A stretch of DNA of 64,000 nucleotides from Isoetes taiwanensis (taxonomy: Eukaryota > Streptophyta > Lycopodiopsida > Isoetales > Isoetaceae): assembly GCA_021234155.1 (NCBI GenBank), contig JAJEKV010000026.1, positions 4,523,713 to 4,587,712 of the forward strand, written 5' to 3'. Position numbers and translations under genes: made by a program. Positions 10,905 through 20,849 of the stretch are shown here, one piece after another; the first letter of the stretch is position 1, and every line of letters begins with the position of its first letter. The notes under the pieces were generated by a model. The model saw only the letters and a list, made by a program, of their open reading frames with translations. It was not told where the DNA came from and searched no databases.

Positions 10905-12215
10905 AGAGCAGGCGCCATGGCGGTTCCGGCACAGCAGGTACAGCAGGTGCAGCAGGTGCCCAAGGGCCAGAAAATGGGAGTGAGGATGATAGTGGGAGCT
11001 CATCCTACTTCTATTCGTCAGGGGAAATCTCCGCAGAGGAAGGGGATGAAGCAAATTGGTCAAAAGGAATGGAAGTGGAAAGTGAGGAAGAACAGGCAGA
11101 TCCGGAGGATAGTGATTCGGATTATGTTGTGGAAGAGAATGAGGGCAATGAAGAGCATTTTTTCCCAGAGGAGGAGGAGATGATGGAAGCAGCCCGGGCT
11201 CGGGCTCTGAAAGCCAAGGCAAAGGCAAAGGATGAAAAACAGATAACTCCTTTGCATCCGAGCTCATTGAGAGTGATCAAGAAAGTGAAGCGGGCAGAGA
11301 GGGTCAGCCCAGTTCGGGGGAAACCCATGCCTTCTGAAGTGGTAGCAGCCTACTTAGATGAGGACTCGGAGATCGACGAGGCAGCTTGGGCACGCAGGTA
11401 TTACTACAGTAGGAAGAAGGCAAAGCATATTTGTTTGTTTCATGGTTGTGTATGGTCATCTGTAAAAAAGTAGATGCTGCAGGAGCACCTTCTTAAGGTG
11501 CATGAATGGGACGTTATTGTAGAAGGCGCTCCAAAGGGTAGAAAAAGGCTTCCTGTAGTGAAGCAAAAGAGAAGGGAAGGTCGGGACATGCAGCAATACT
11601 TCTTGAGAAATGCCTTGGATCCGGAATACAAGTACAAGGTGAATCTGTCTGATTTTTTGAAGAGATGTCGGGGAACTAGCTTTGGGTTGTGGTCGGGGCT
11701 ATCTTTGAGAACATTCCATGGTGAGGAGAAGGAGAAAACTTTGGTGCAATATGCCGAGGGATTATGTTGCTCTGAGGAAGCCGGAGGGGGAGAGAATGAA
11801 AGAACAAAAATTGCACGATTATGAGAGGTACATTGCACGTAATTATGGCACGGATGAGGTGGGCCGAGAAAAGATTGGGTGGACCGAGAAGCTTTGGGTA
11901 ATTTAGAGGTATGCAAGGAGGGATTGCGGACGGTTAAGTTACTTCATCGTGGCATTTGAGTGGAGCGGCGCAATGGGCATGGATCCCCTTCCACACCGGG
12001 TCACTTTCCTAAGCAAATCTATAGTCTGGCGGTATGACTTTCAAAGCACCTCAAAACCAAAGTTGAGGATCGGTTCTGAATTTCTCTCATCCAGAACAAG
12101 TGGGTGCCGCTTCATCACCCGTGCACCGATATCCACATACTTGGTATTGGAAGATGACAGAGGTATTGGTGATCCCGAGGTAATCGAGAGAACAAGTGGT
12201 GACCATGACAGATGA
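10905..12215 (+). pseudogene. Broken acidic / C2H2-like zinc-finger reading frame upstream of the Ulp1 domain
   Basis: One frame runs from about 10905 (first ATG 11069) to 11824. It begins with a serine/acidic-rich part (EEEQADPEDSDSDYV), then an alanine/lysine segment, then a possible C2H2 finger: CLFHGC, about 12 residues, EHLLKVH (C-x4-C...H-x4-H). A TAG codon at 11471-11473 interrupts the finger; the frame then reopens at once. Coding continues in a second frame from about 11730, with another TAG at 11904-11906, to about 12179-12215, and then shifts again into the Ulp1 exon. Two stops and two frame changes point to a pseudogene, or to introns and recoding that I cannot show. It probably formed the N-terminal part of one long protein ending in the Ulp1 domain. 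Confidence 0.55.
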
Positions 12216-13410
12216 CTTCCTTCTTTCTTTTGATTTTTTTATGCACTTGGATGACCTCATCACTTTGGAATGGGCTAACCAAAAAAAGAAGGGGAAGAGC
12301 ACCAAATCTGCTCCAATTCTCGCCTACAATGCACAATGGCCTGTCCATTTGAGGAGCGCACTTTGGCCCTCTGGTCTCGATCCAAAAGGTGAATTTGTGA
12401 TAGATCAAGGTGAGGCCTTCTCATTCGAAAGCATCCGTGCACGGATATTCCCCGAGAAGATGGGACAATCTTGGCTGAATGAGCAATGCGTGGGAGCGTA
12501 TCTCATGTAAGTGTCACTCTTTCTCATTTATTTCATTCTTGCACTGAATTCATAAATCTTACAGGGTTGTCTCTCATACGATACCGGTCTCGAGGAGAAG
12601 ATCTCATGTCTTCTTCCACCCGGCCATTGTGGACCTGTACATGAAGAAGGTTAAGTCCATCTGGAGGAAGCTGATTCCTGCCAAACCCCGAGAGCCACCC
12701 CTCTTCTATTGGCTACCTGTTTGTAAAAGGTTATCCTTTCCAAAGACTTTGGCTATTCATAATTTATGATATGTTTATAAGTAGTAAATTCTGATTGATT
12801 AATTGCAGCCATCATTGGAGCCTATATGTTTATTGTGCCGATTGGGAGGTCTGCCGGACTCTTGGAGCTCCACATCCCACTTTGCTGCATTTTGACTCCC
12901 TCAGGAATTGGCATTCTGTTGAGATATCACGTGAAATATGCGAGTATGAATCCCGTTGCTATTTCTATCACTACGTACCCAATTCTGTATTTATATAATT
13001 CTGAAATTAGATAGTTCCACATGTCTCCAGGTTGATAAAAGAGATCCATCAAATTTGGGACACCCCTGCCCCAGAATGGGTTGACATCCAACCGGTGGAA
13101 ATGCGTTGTCCCGAGCAAGAAAATGGTTCAGATTGTGGAGTGTATACTCTTGTATATGCACGGTGTTTCATTAGGGACTTTATTCTAAATGATCTGCAAA
13201 TTCGGCCTGTTCAGGTAAAAACCATGTATTGTATGATTTTATAGAGTTCACTCTATTCATTGTTTATGCTAAGTACGCTTCACTATGCAGGTGACCCCTG
13301 ATTGGTTTGGAAAGGTGGATGTTGCAAACTGCAGGTGCACTTTCAGTATGATGCTGGGCAAGCTACATGAGGCTGTGATACAGGCAAAGAAACCACCAAA
13401 GACCATTTGA
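12196..13410 (+). CDS. Ulp1-like (C48) cysteine protease domain, five exons
   Basis: Exons 12196-12506, 12565-12729, 12809-12943, 13031-13214 and 13291-13410 join in phase and end at TGA. All four introns (58-87 bp) are GT...AG. The catalytic features of the SUMO/Ulp1 peptidase family are present in order: His in SHHWSLYVYC at the start of exon 3, Asp in LLHFDSLRNWHS, and Gln and Cys in CPEQENGSDCGVYTLVYARC in exon 4. Ulp1 proteases cleave SUMO or SUMO-like proteins; the substrate of transposon-borne copies is not established. The 5' end of the gene is the broken region 10905-12215. The catalytic half looks complete. A start inside 12196-12506 is not convincing, so the annotated 5' limit is only where the open frame begins. 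Confidence 0.8.
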
Positions 13411-13646
13411 AATTTCCTGAACTTTGATTCTGAAATGTGAAAGAGATCTGTTGCTTGTTTAGTTTTTGAACATCTATTTGAACTCTTCAAGAATTGCTTT
13501 ATGGTAGCGGCGATTTTGGAAGCGACATTGTGGCGCATTTTTTTCGTTACTTTTGGCGGCATTGCGGCCATTTTGCAAAGCAAAGATGGCCTTCTATTTA
13601 CGTTATTACGAACAAAAAGAACCATGCTTATGTATGCATGTGCTAC

Positions 13647-14215
13647 CAGAAATACCATGGCTTTAATTGCAATTGTCTGAGTAACTACATTTCTGGCCAG
13701 AAATAGTAGCAGGTTTTTGCAAAAAATACCAAGGTACTGGCCCCAAATACCAAGGTATTTGGCCAGAAATACCAAACTGGCCTGAAATACCAAGGTATTG
13801 GCCAGAAATACCAAGGTACTGGCTAGAAAAACCAAGGCAATGGCCAGAAATACCATGGTATCTGGCCAAAAATACCAAGGCAATGGCCAGAAATACCATG
13901 GTACCTGACCAGAAATACCAAACTGGCCTGAAATACCAAGGTATTGGCCAGAAATACCAAGGTACTGGCCAGAAATACCAAGGCAATGGCCATAAATACC
14001 ATGGTATCTGGCCAGAAATACCATGGTAATGGCCAGAAATACCAAGGTATTGGCCAGAAATACCAAGGTGTTGGCAAGAAATACCAAGGCATCTGGCCAA
14101 AAATACCAAAGTGCTGGCCAGAAATACAGAGGCCCTGGCTAGAAATACCAAGGTCCTGGCCAGAAATACCAATGTATGTGGCCAGAAATACCTAGGAATC
14201 GGCCAGAAATACCAA
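13647..14215 (-). repeat. Subterminal minisatellite block R1 (inverted relative to left blocks)
   Basis: About 25 units of roughly 21-22 bp, GGCCAGAAATACCAAGGTAT and variants: the reverse complement of the core used in blocks L1-L3. Because many units are a multiple of three bases, long spurious open frames appear on both strands. Confidence 0.92.
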
Positions 14216-14328
14216 GTGTAGATTTGAAGAGACCAAGTGTGATTTTGGAAACCATTTCATTTGAGATAAACCATTACATTATGATAAGCCATTACATTAT
14301 CATAAACTATTACATTATAATAGAAACG

Positions 14329-14977
14329 TCAGCCTATGGTGGTATGCCTAGGAAATGCATGGCCAATGTATCCTCCCGAGTCTTCAGGGTCATCATCCGA
14401 GGACACGTCACTGACAACGTGAACATTCTTTACCATCTTTGGTTCGGGGTGTCTACTGGTGCTGGTGCTCTCTGAATCAACATCAAGCACTGTTGCCATG
14501 ACTTCTGCCCGGACATCCTCAACAGTTACATCTGGCACACCGCATGGTAGTCTCCACATCGCGTGATCCAATGTATCGCATAGGGTTGGATCAGACACCT
14601 CTAGGACTTCCCTGATCAGAACCTTCTTTCGCTGCCTCCGTGCAGCATACATTTCCTCGAAGGAGGCTTTAAGGGTGTTGCCTTCCCAGACATGGTCCAC
14701 GGCTAGCAAATACTTCAAAGCCTTGCTCTGGATAATAACCCTCTTCAATTCAGCCAGCAATGCCCCTTCGGTGGGCATGTTAAGGTTTAGGGTTCGAGGC
14801 CTACGAGTCTCTCTGTATTCCCCATTCTCCACGGTCTCTGCATGAACCATGAGGGGATCATGAAAAGATTAACAATATGAAAGTAGAACATGAATATGAA
14901 GGAAGACAAGAACATCCTTACTTCTGAACCATGAGCTCCTCTTGGATCCGATTCAGGCGTCGGAGCATAGCTTCCAT
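14329..14977 (-). CDS. MULE-borne gene of unknown function, probably two exons
   Basis: The main open frame (14329-14850) encodes about 173 residues with no domain I recognise: a basic region (YAARRQRKKVLIREVLEV) followed by an acidic, serine-rich C-terminus (VVSDVSSDDDPEDSGG). A likely first exon begins at the ATG at 14977 (MEAMLRRLNRIQEELMVQ), with donor AA|GTAAGG and acceptor TTCATGCAG just upstream of the main frame. With these exact sites the phases do not match by one base, so either the model is off or the gene is damaged. A CTATAAATAG box lies about 60 bp upstream. It faces the Ulp1 gene tail to tail, with minisatellite block R1 between them. Confidence 0.5.
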
Positions 14978-15033
14978 AGTTCTTCACCAAACAACTGCAA
15001 GAATCGGAATTGGAATGCAAGAATGGAGGGGTG

Positions 15034-15043
15034 ACTATTTATA
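15034..15043 (-). promoter_or_regulatory. TATA box for the minus-strand gene at 14977
   Basis: CTATAAATAG on the minus strand, about 57 bp before the proposed ATG at 14977, a normal spacing for a short 5' leader. Confidence 0.5.
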
Positions 15044-15174
15044 GGTAATGGAATTTAGGGTTTTAGAAGCATATCCCTTCATCGATAAAGACATTTACCT
15101 ACCCACGAGCCGACATTTACCTACCCAGGAGATGATATTTACCTACCCACGAGATGACATTTACCTACCCTCGA

Positions 15175-15500
15175 GCCAGAAATACCAATGGTATGTGACC
15201 AGAAATACCAATGTATGGCCAGAAATACCAAGCTATTGGCCAGAAATACCATATATATGGCCAGAAATACCAAGGTATTGGCCAGAAATACCAAGGTTCT
15301 GGCCAGAAATACCAAGCTATTGGCAAGAAATACCAAGCTATTGGCCAGAAATACCATATATATGGCCAGAAGTACCAAGGTATTGGCCAGAAATATCAAG
15401 GTATGGGCCAGAAATACCAAGGTTCTGGCCAGAAATACCAAGGTTCTGGCCAGAAATACCATGAACATTGGCCAGAAATACCACGAACATGGCAAAAAAT
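15175..15500 (-). repeat. Subterminal minisatellite block R2
   Basis: About 15 units of GGCCAGAAATACCAAGSTAT type with some ATATAT variants, in the same orientation as R1. Just upstream (15093-15175) are four copies of a second short repeat, ACATTTACCTACCCACGAG. Confidence 0.9.
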
Positions 15501-15629
15501 ATCATATTAGATTACCATATTGCTCCGAAGCCAGCAAAATAACACATGAACATGGGGCAAAATAAAGCCAGGAAATATGAAGTCACTGTTATTATAAGGC
15601 AAATAAAGGATTATGAGGCTTATAAGCCA

Positions 15630-16418
15630 TTACAAAGGCATCCAGAATCTAAAGCATTGGGGATCCTCCATTCCATGGCGGACCATGCCTTTACTGTCAA
15701 TATGTCTCATCTCATAGAATGTAGTCTTACATATCTCGGGCTTCAAATACAACTGTTTGATCTGAAAATGGCACCTGCAACCTCGTCTAATACTCGGTCC
15801 TCTACACCTCTTTGAGTAGGAAGGATCCTTCCTCTTAGCTTCAACAATTGCAGCTCGGGATGTTTTATCTTTGATATCACGAGTGCGCTCACGATAATCC
15901 TCAGGGCCATAGCTGCACCAGTAGCTACAAAGAAGAAGAACACTACTTTAATTATTAACAATAAGCAAGAAAAAGTAGGGCCAAACTAACTTAACTTGTG
16001 TATCTCAAACAATCAAACCAAAGCAGACAATCAGACAAGAAATGGCTTACTTGGTTAATTTCAAGTGTGCGTGCTGGTCAACTTTCTTCTTGGCTGATCC
16101 CTCTTCTCTCTCCCGAGATCCACGCTTCCGGAATGTGGTATTGCATCCTGGCAAATTCTGCTCCCCTTCCACGAAATCCTCAACCCTGTTTGTGGGGATA
16201 TAGCATACATGAACAGGAACAGATTGGTGTGGAGTGGTGGATTTCGCTACACAGGAATGATGCTCGATCTCCCACTGCAATTGCAAACTAGAAAACGGAC
16301 CAGGGACCTAAAGACTCTGAAAAATGCTCCCACGAATGGGTGCCTGCTCTATCAATCTTGATGCTCTATCACAATAACTTACCTGGTCCAACTCGGGGTC
16401 GTCCTCCTCTGCCTCCAT
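15630..16418 (-). CDS. MULE-borne protein, 184 residues, with a zinc-finger-like C-terminal part
   Basis: Three exons on the minus strand, 16418-16383, 16274-16051 and 15924-15630, join in phase to 185 codons including TAA. Donors are CAG|GTAAGT and CCAA|GTAAGC; acceptors are TTGCAG and TTTGTAG. The protein starts MEAEEDDPELDQ and has a basic middle (RKRGSREREE). The C-terminal part holds GCRCHFQIKQLYLKP followed by RHID and VRHG, a C-x-C...H...H spacing that resembles the DNA-binding finger at the start of some plant transposases (WRKY/GCM1-like). If so, this would be a transposase remnant lacking its catalytic core. That family link is an inference. The frame itself is undamaged. Confidence 0.6.
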
Positions 16419-16511
16419 GGCTGCTGCTGCTCAAATCACTGGCGCTTCAATGGGTCGGAATGAAAGGAGCGTCAAAAATTCAGAGGAAATTGGCCACGAA
16501 TCCAACCATTG

Positions 16512-16844
16512 CCAATTCCGTTTCCGCTTGGCCGGAAATACCACCTCACGTCTGTTCAAAAGTCGTTCCCTCTTGAATGCGCCTGCCCGTAGGTACCACG
16601 GACCTGCCACACTTGTGAGAATGAAGTACCAGGGCAGCAGACCCTGGTTTGCTCATGCGCGGTTGAACCGCGCAGTTCAGATGCATGCCCGAATGGCATC
16701 GGGTGCATGCGGGAATGGCATGGCCGGGTTGATGGCTCCCATCGCGTTCTGATGGGCATGGCGTGGCTGATCACGGGAGTCCAGAAATACCGAGTCAAAT
16801 CTGTCCAGAAAGACCGGATCCCGGACTCCAAATACGGGGGTCCG
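16512..16844 (-). repeat. MULE right terminal inverted repeat
   Basis: Inverse match of 9345-9670, ending CAAATACGGGGGTCC. It also includes a single TCCAGAAATACCGAG unit near 16783, the minisatellite core. The most visible difference from the left repeat is at its inner edge, where a GGCCGGAAATACCACC unit replaces the left sequence. Confidence 0.9.
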
Positions 16845-16845
16845 T

Positions 16846-16853
16846 ATATGGAA
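16846..16853. repeat. Right target-site duplication of the MULE
   Basis: ATATGGAA, identical to 9337-9344. Confidence 0.8.
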
Positions 16854-17611
16854 AAGGAAAAACTTACCAGAAGCATTTCGGCCATAGCCAGTTCTGACAT
16901 TTCGTCCATAGCCAGTTCCGGAAAAAATCTTCTTTCTTGGCCGTTGCCAGAGATAAAGGTGCAGCAAATCCATAAAACAAGGATTTTCCATCAATCTCGT
17001 TTCTTTTTCTTTGCCCTAGAAAATAACAGAAGAAGGTGAGATTTTATAACGAGCCAAAAGAAAATAATGCGGATTTCTGGCAAACAATGAGGAGTTCCGG
17101 CTATGGTGGCATAAAACAGGCCAACAAGGCAAGATTAAAAGCCGATGGCTAAGCAGACTACAACATGCCACAACAAGATCCTTAAGACTAGTTCTGTATG
17201 GCGATCCAGCAGCTTCAAATTCGGTGTGCATCCTCTTGTATGGCGACCCTAATATAAAAGCTCGGTCTATGACGAGCTCAGCTATGGCAAACCAGGTACA
17301 AAGCTATGACGAACTCCGGTAGCAGAAATCCAAGCTCATGTTCCCTTGCATGGTTGGATGCAATACAAATAACATAGAAATGGTTCTTCCCAAATCTGAA
17401 GCTCAAATGCAAAAGAACTTCCTTAACACCATAAAAAAATAGTGTGAATTACAAATACTTTACTGCAAACATATGAACAGACATTATATGCTTTTGTTGA
17501 GGGATGCGTAGCATAGTTGCGAAAGACTCAAAAACCTGCAAATGAATAGAAAAATAACTTAGCTACTGTTGTTCTATTCATATCAAAATTGAAACAAAGA
17601 ATACCTTTTAC
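16854..17611. other. No recognisable gene
   Basis: Contains a short duplication (GCCATAGCCAGTTC-type word, about 16880-16920) and otherwise AT-rich sequence. I looked here for the terminal repeat of the Harbinger element and found none I could defend. Confidence 0.45.
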
Positions 17612-19031
17612 TTATGCACCGCTATCTTCGCTTTCACTTAAGTGGGCACCGAATTGCTGATCAATTAATTCTCTTGTAGATTTATCATATAAAGCAGCGG
17701 CTAGAGCATTTCTACGTGCAGAATTTGCTGCAGAAATTGCTGTGGAACTTCTTGGTGCATTTGCAATTATAGATGCAACTTCATTGGGATCCTGCTCAAG
17801 AGATCTTGCCAATGCTTCCATGGGGTTCAAGTTTGCGCCCGCTACCCTGTGCAATCCATATGATGCAGCCCTCACCACTTCATTATCAGGAATTTGCAAG
17901 CGCTTGACTCGATCTGCATATTTTTTACTTTTCCTTTCAGATTCTATGGCTGCCTGTAATTCAGATTTCGCTTCATCTATCCAGTTGTTATCAAACCCAT
18001 CACCGTGTCTGATACAAAGATTATGCAATATAAGACAAGCAGCAACAATATCTGGCACCTTTTCTAACTGCGTGTCATTTCTCTTCAACAAGATCCTGAA
18101 TCTTGACTTCAACATGCCAAATGTGCATTCTACTGGCATTCTCGTGCTAGATTGGATATAATTCCAATGATACTCTGCTCTGCTAAGTCCATCCTTATGA
18201 CCCTTGAAAGGCGAAAGCATCCAAGGCCGCGGAGGGTAAGCTGCATCACCTACTAGACAATAGTTTCCCAAGTGCCCAGCTTTGATCCTCTTTCCAGCTT
18301 CACTTTGTTCAAATAACTTCCAATCGTGAATGCTGCCTGCCCAGCCAACATCGTAGTCCCATATGCAACAATCTGCGCTCACAATCACTTGTAACAAGAC
18401 TGAATGAAAGCCCTTCCTGTTGTAATAATCTTGCGCATTTTCAGTAGGTGCAATAATCGGTAGATGACTACCATCAATGGCCCCAACAACAAAAGGGGTC
18501 CCTTTCAAACGTTCAAACTGACATGATAAGGTATGCATGCGATCAGAAGAAGGCCATTTTATACATAAATCTTGTAGATTATCCTTCACTGCTTTTCAAA
18601 ACTCGCATATAGCCCTCTGCGCCGTTGTATAGCCCACACTGTATTGATCTGCAATTTCCTTTATAGTATTCCCTGTTGCAAGCCTTGTCAGAGCAATGCA
18701 AATCCTTTTCTCCACAGATATAGCTGTGCGCATATATGTATCTTGACGAATAAGTGACAGGCCTAACACACTACATACATACTGAAATGTAGCTCTGGTA
18801 AGACGACAGAAGCGTGGCTTCCATAAATTTAGAGGGCCTGCTATAAGTCCAAACATGGGGAGCTCCTCTAATTGTTCTACCGTCAGTGCAGCTTGTTAAA
18901 TATGAACACATTTCCATCCAATGAGCATAGAGGGCAAATACCATTGTGGGCGAAGATTCCTCAATCAATGCTTTCAGAATGTGGTACAACAACATGGCCC
19001 ACAAGATCTTCTCCATCCTGTCCATCTTCAC
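17612..19031 (-). pseudogene. PIF/Harbinger (HARBI1-like) DDE transposase, one stop and one frameshift
   Basis: The main frame is 18589-17612 (325 residues), continuing in the same frame from 18856-18599 across a single TGA at 18596-18598. The DDE triad of the nuclease family is visible: Asp in VVGAIDGSHLPI, Asp in CLVGDAAYPPRPW, Glu in RMPVECTFGMLKSRFR, followed by LILHNLCI. Upstream, the 18856-18599 part holds a helix-turn-helix-like segment (NTIKEIADQYSVGYTTAQRA). A further segment in another frame (19031-18880, MDRMEKILWAMLLYHILKAL) looks like the N-terminal exon and is separated by a stop or frameshift near 18900. Harbinger transposases need a Myb-like partner, which lies at 20850-21839 on the same strand. 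Repair of very few positions separates this from an intact gene, so it is a recently dead copy. Confidence 0.85.
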
Positions 19032-20849
19032 AATGCCTGATCAATAAACTGAGCAAAGTTGATGAGTCTTACACCTGCATTCCAACAAAATTTAGAATAA
19101 TCCCTTTACTTTAAAAATAAAGAACTCTACGTCTTGACATAGAAAAAATGAAGGCAATTATCATTTATTCAGAATAAGAACAGTAAAAACAATTGCACAT
19201 GCAAAGCCTTTTGCATTAAAAGTTTTCTGGATGGAGAGGTTAATGGGAACATGGAATCAGGTTGCATGCAGCTAGAAGTAACTAGTGACATCCAGAATGC
19301 TCAGGGAGTGGAGAACAAAAATATGCACTTGGTGCCAACTGTACAAATGTACAGGTCAGCCTACGTGCATGTATGTACATGAGATCGCATATATAAGTTC
19401 TATACACTCTCTGAAACTACATATTCGAGTTCCCTTACACAGCTCTAATCCTGCATAAAGAAAACATCTGAATATGATATGTACACATTTTGGAAACATC
19501 TTCAAACTTGTACACGTCTTCTTATTACTGTACAAATTAAATGTAAAGTGCCTGGAAGACTGACCATCCTGCTCAAAAAATTGAGTTTCCACAGAGGCTG
19601 CAGTAAACTCTCTTTTCAAAAGCATTTGCTGGCAAAAGCTCTCTTTAACATGGGACAGTAACAGTCCTGCCCTAGAAGTGACTATCTAAGTTGCAATCAA
19701 AGGCGCACTAAATCACTGCCGTATGCCATCTGCGTACTCCATCACAGTAACAGTCGTTTTCCATGGTGTTTTCATATTAGTCTCAGATGTATTAGCTTGC
19801 ATCTCAATGAACCATGCCACATACAGGCCACAGAGCCCGCCAAGCACACCTACAGAAACCGAAACAGACCACAGACCCCTAGGCATCCCTAGATCTAATC
19901 ATAGACCACAAACCTAGTCTAACCATACCCTACACTAAAGGAATGCCACCAGCCATATTGCACAGCCTGATCAAGAAGAACAAACATTATAGCATACAAA
20001 GCATCAAACGAGCTAAAATGAAACATAAAGCCTACACCATAATCAAGCCCAAGCACTGCCTACCACTCTATCACACTTATATCAGCAATTATAAGCAATC
20101 ATAAACCAAAAGCAGCACACCTAGCCAAGCCTATATGCATCTATCTCCATGAATCTGCGCACCCCCAGAACACCTATCCTATCAATCAATGTACATACCT
20201 AGCCAGCCCAACAAACATCTTAACAAATCCGGAATGCTAAAGGCAACATACATATACTGCAGTTCAGCCACAGAACAACCTTGTTTTGCATTTTAGTACT
20301 GTCAACTGACTCTATTAGCATTGTTTCAGCAGGGATCAGTGAATGGGATCAGTGAATGGGCTTCTGGAAATTTCTTAAGGCAGTATTTCCATACCATATT
20401 TTTGTTTCAATACAAGTGTCTTGACTGTAAACATAACAGGCACAAACATAACAGTCATATAGTTCATTTGTAGCATACATATTGCAAGGTATACTCTGAC
20501 TAGCACATTCAATCTATTCTCTGCTTAGAAGCATGCACTTAATGCAGTAATGGCATCGAATGCAATAATTGCTGTAGTAGCAAACACCATAAGGAACATA
20601 AGTAATTCAAATCCAGCAACAACTCTAATGGCATAGATGACGGACCAGCTATCTAGCAAACTTGAATCCAACCACGGCACAAACATCAATACAGAATTAA
20701 TTACCAGAATTAGAATAACAACTCCCAATTTAATAATATCTCAATTTCTCAGATTCTAGTCATACATGGAGTAGTAGAAGTTCTGGGGAGAGATTTAAAT
20801 TCTTGCAAGTCTGAAATTAGAGAGTTATCAAACTTAAAATTACTGAAAT
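19032..20849. other. Spacer within the Harbinger region, no gene recognised
   Basis: Lies between the transposase and its Myb-like partner. No frame with a recognisable domain. Confidence 0.5.

Larger units (their letters stand above)
9345..16844. mobile_element. Complete Mutator-like element (MULE) carrying a Ulp1-like protease
   Basis: A 7.5-kb unit bounded by inverted repeats of about 325 bp (9345-9670 and 16512-16844), starting GGACCCCCGTATTTGG, with an 8-bp target duplication outside. Between them are five minisatellite blocks: the three on the left run in one orientation and the two on the right in the other. The genes are a broken acidic/zinc-finger reading frame followed by a Ulp1-type protease (plus strand, 10905-13410) and two minus-strand genes (14329-14977, 15630-16418). 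No MULE DDE transposase core was found, so the element is probably non-autonomous. MULEs that carry Ulp1-type proteases are known in plants; assignment to that group is by analogy. Confidence 0.85.

Noticed and set aside
10662-11267. 201-codon minus-strand frame rich in Pro, Leu and His
   Set aside because: Antisense shadow of the acidic, GAA/GAG-rich plus-strand frame; no domain.
13269-14172. Long minus-strand open frames of the type MVFLANTLVFLA repeated, up to 272 codons
   Set aside because: They come from a 21-22-bp minisatellite read in several frames and run antisense over the last Ulp1 exon. The same happens on the plus strand and in the other blocks.
13647-15500. Regularly spaced repeats that could be taken for a CRISPR array
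   Set aside because: Units are contiguous or nearly so, vary in sequence, have no unique spacers of constant length, and lie in a plant transposon.
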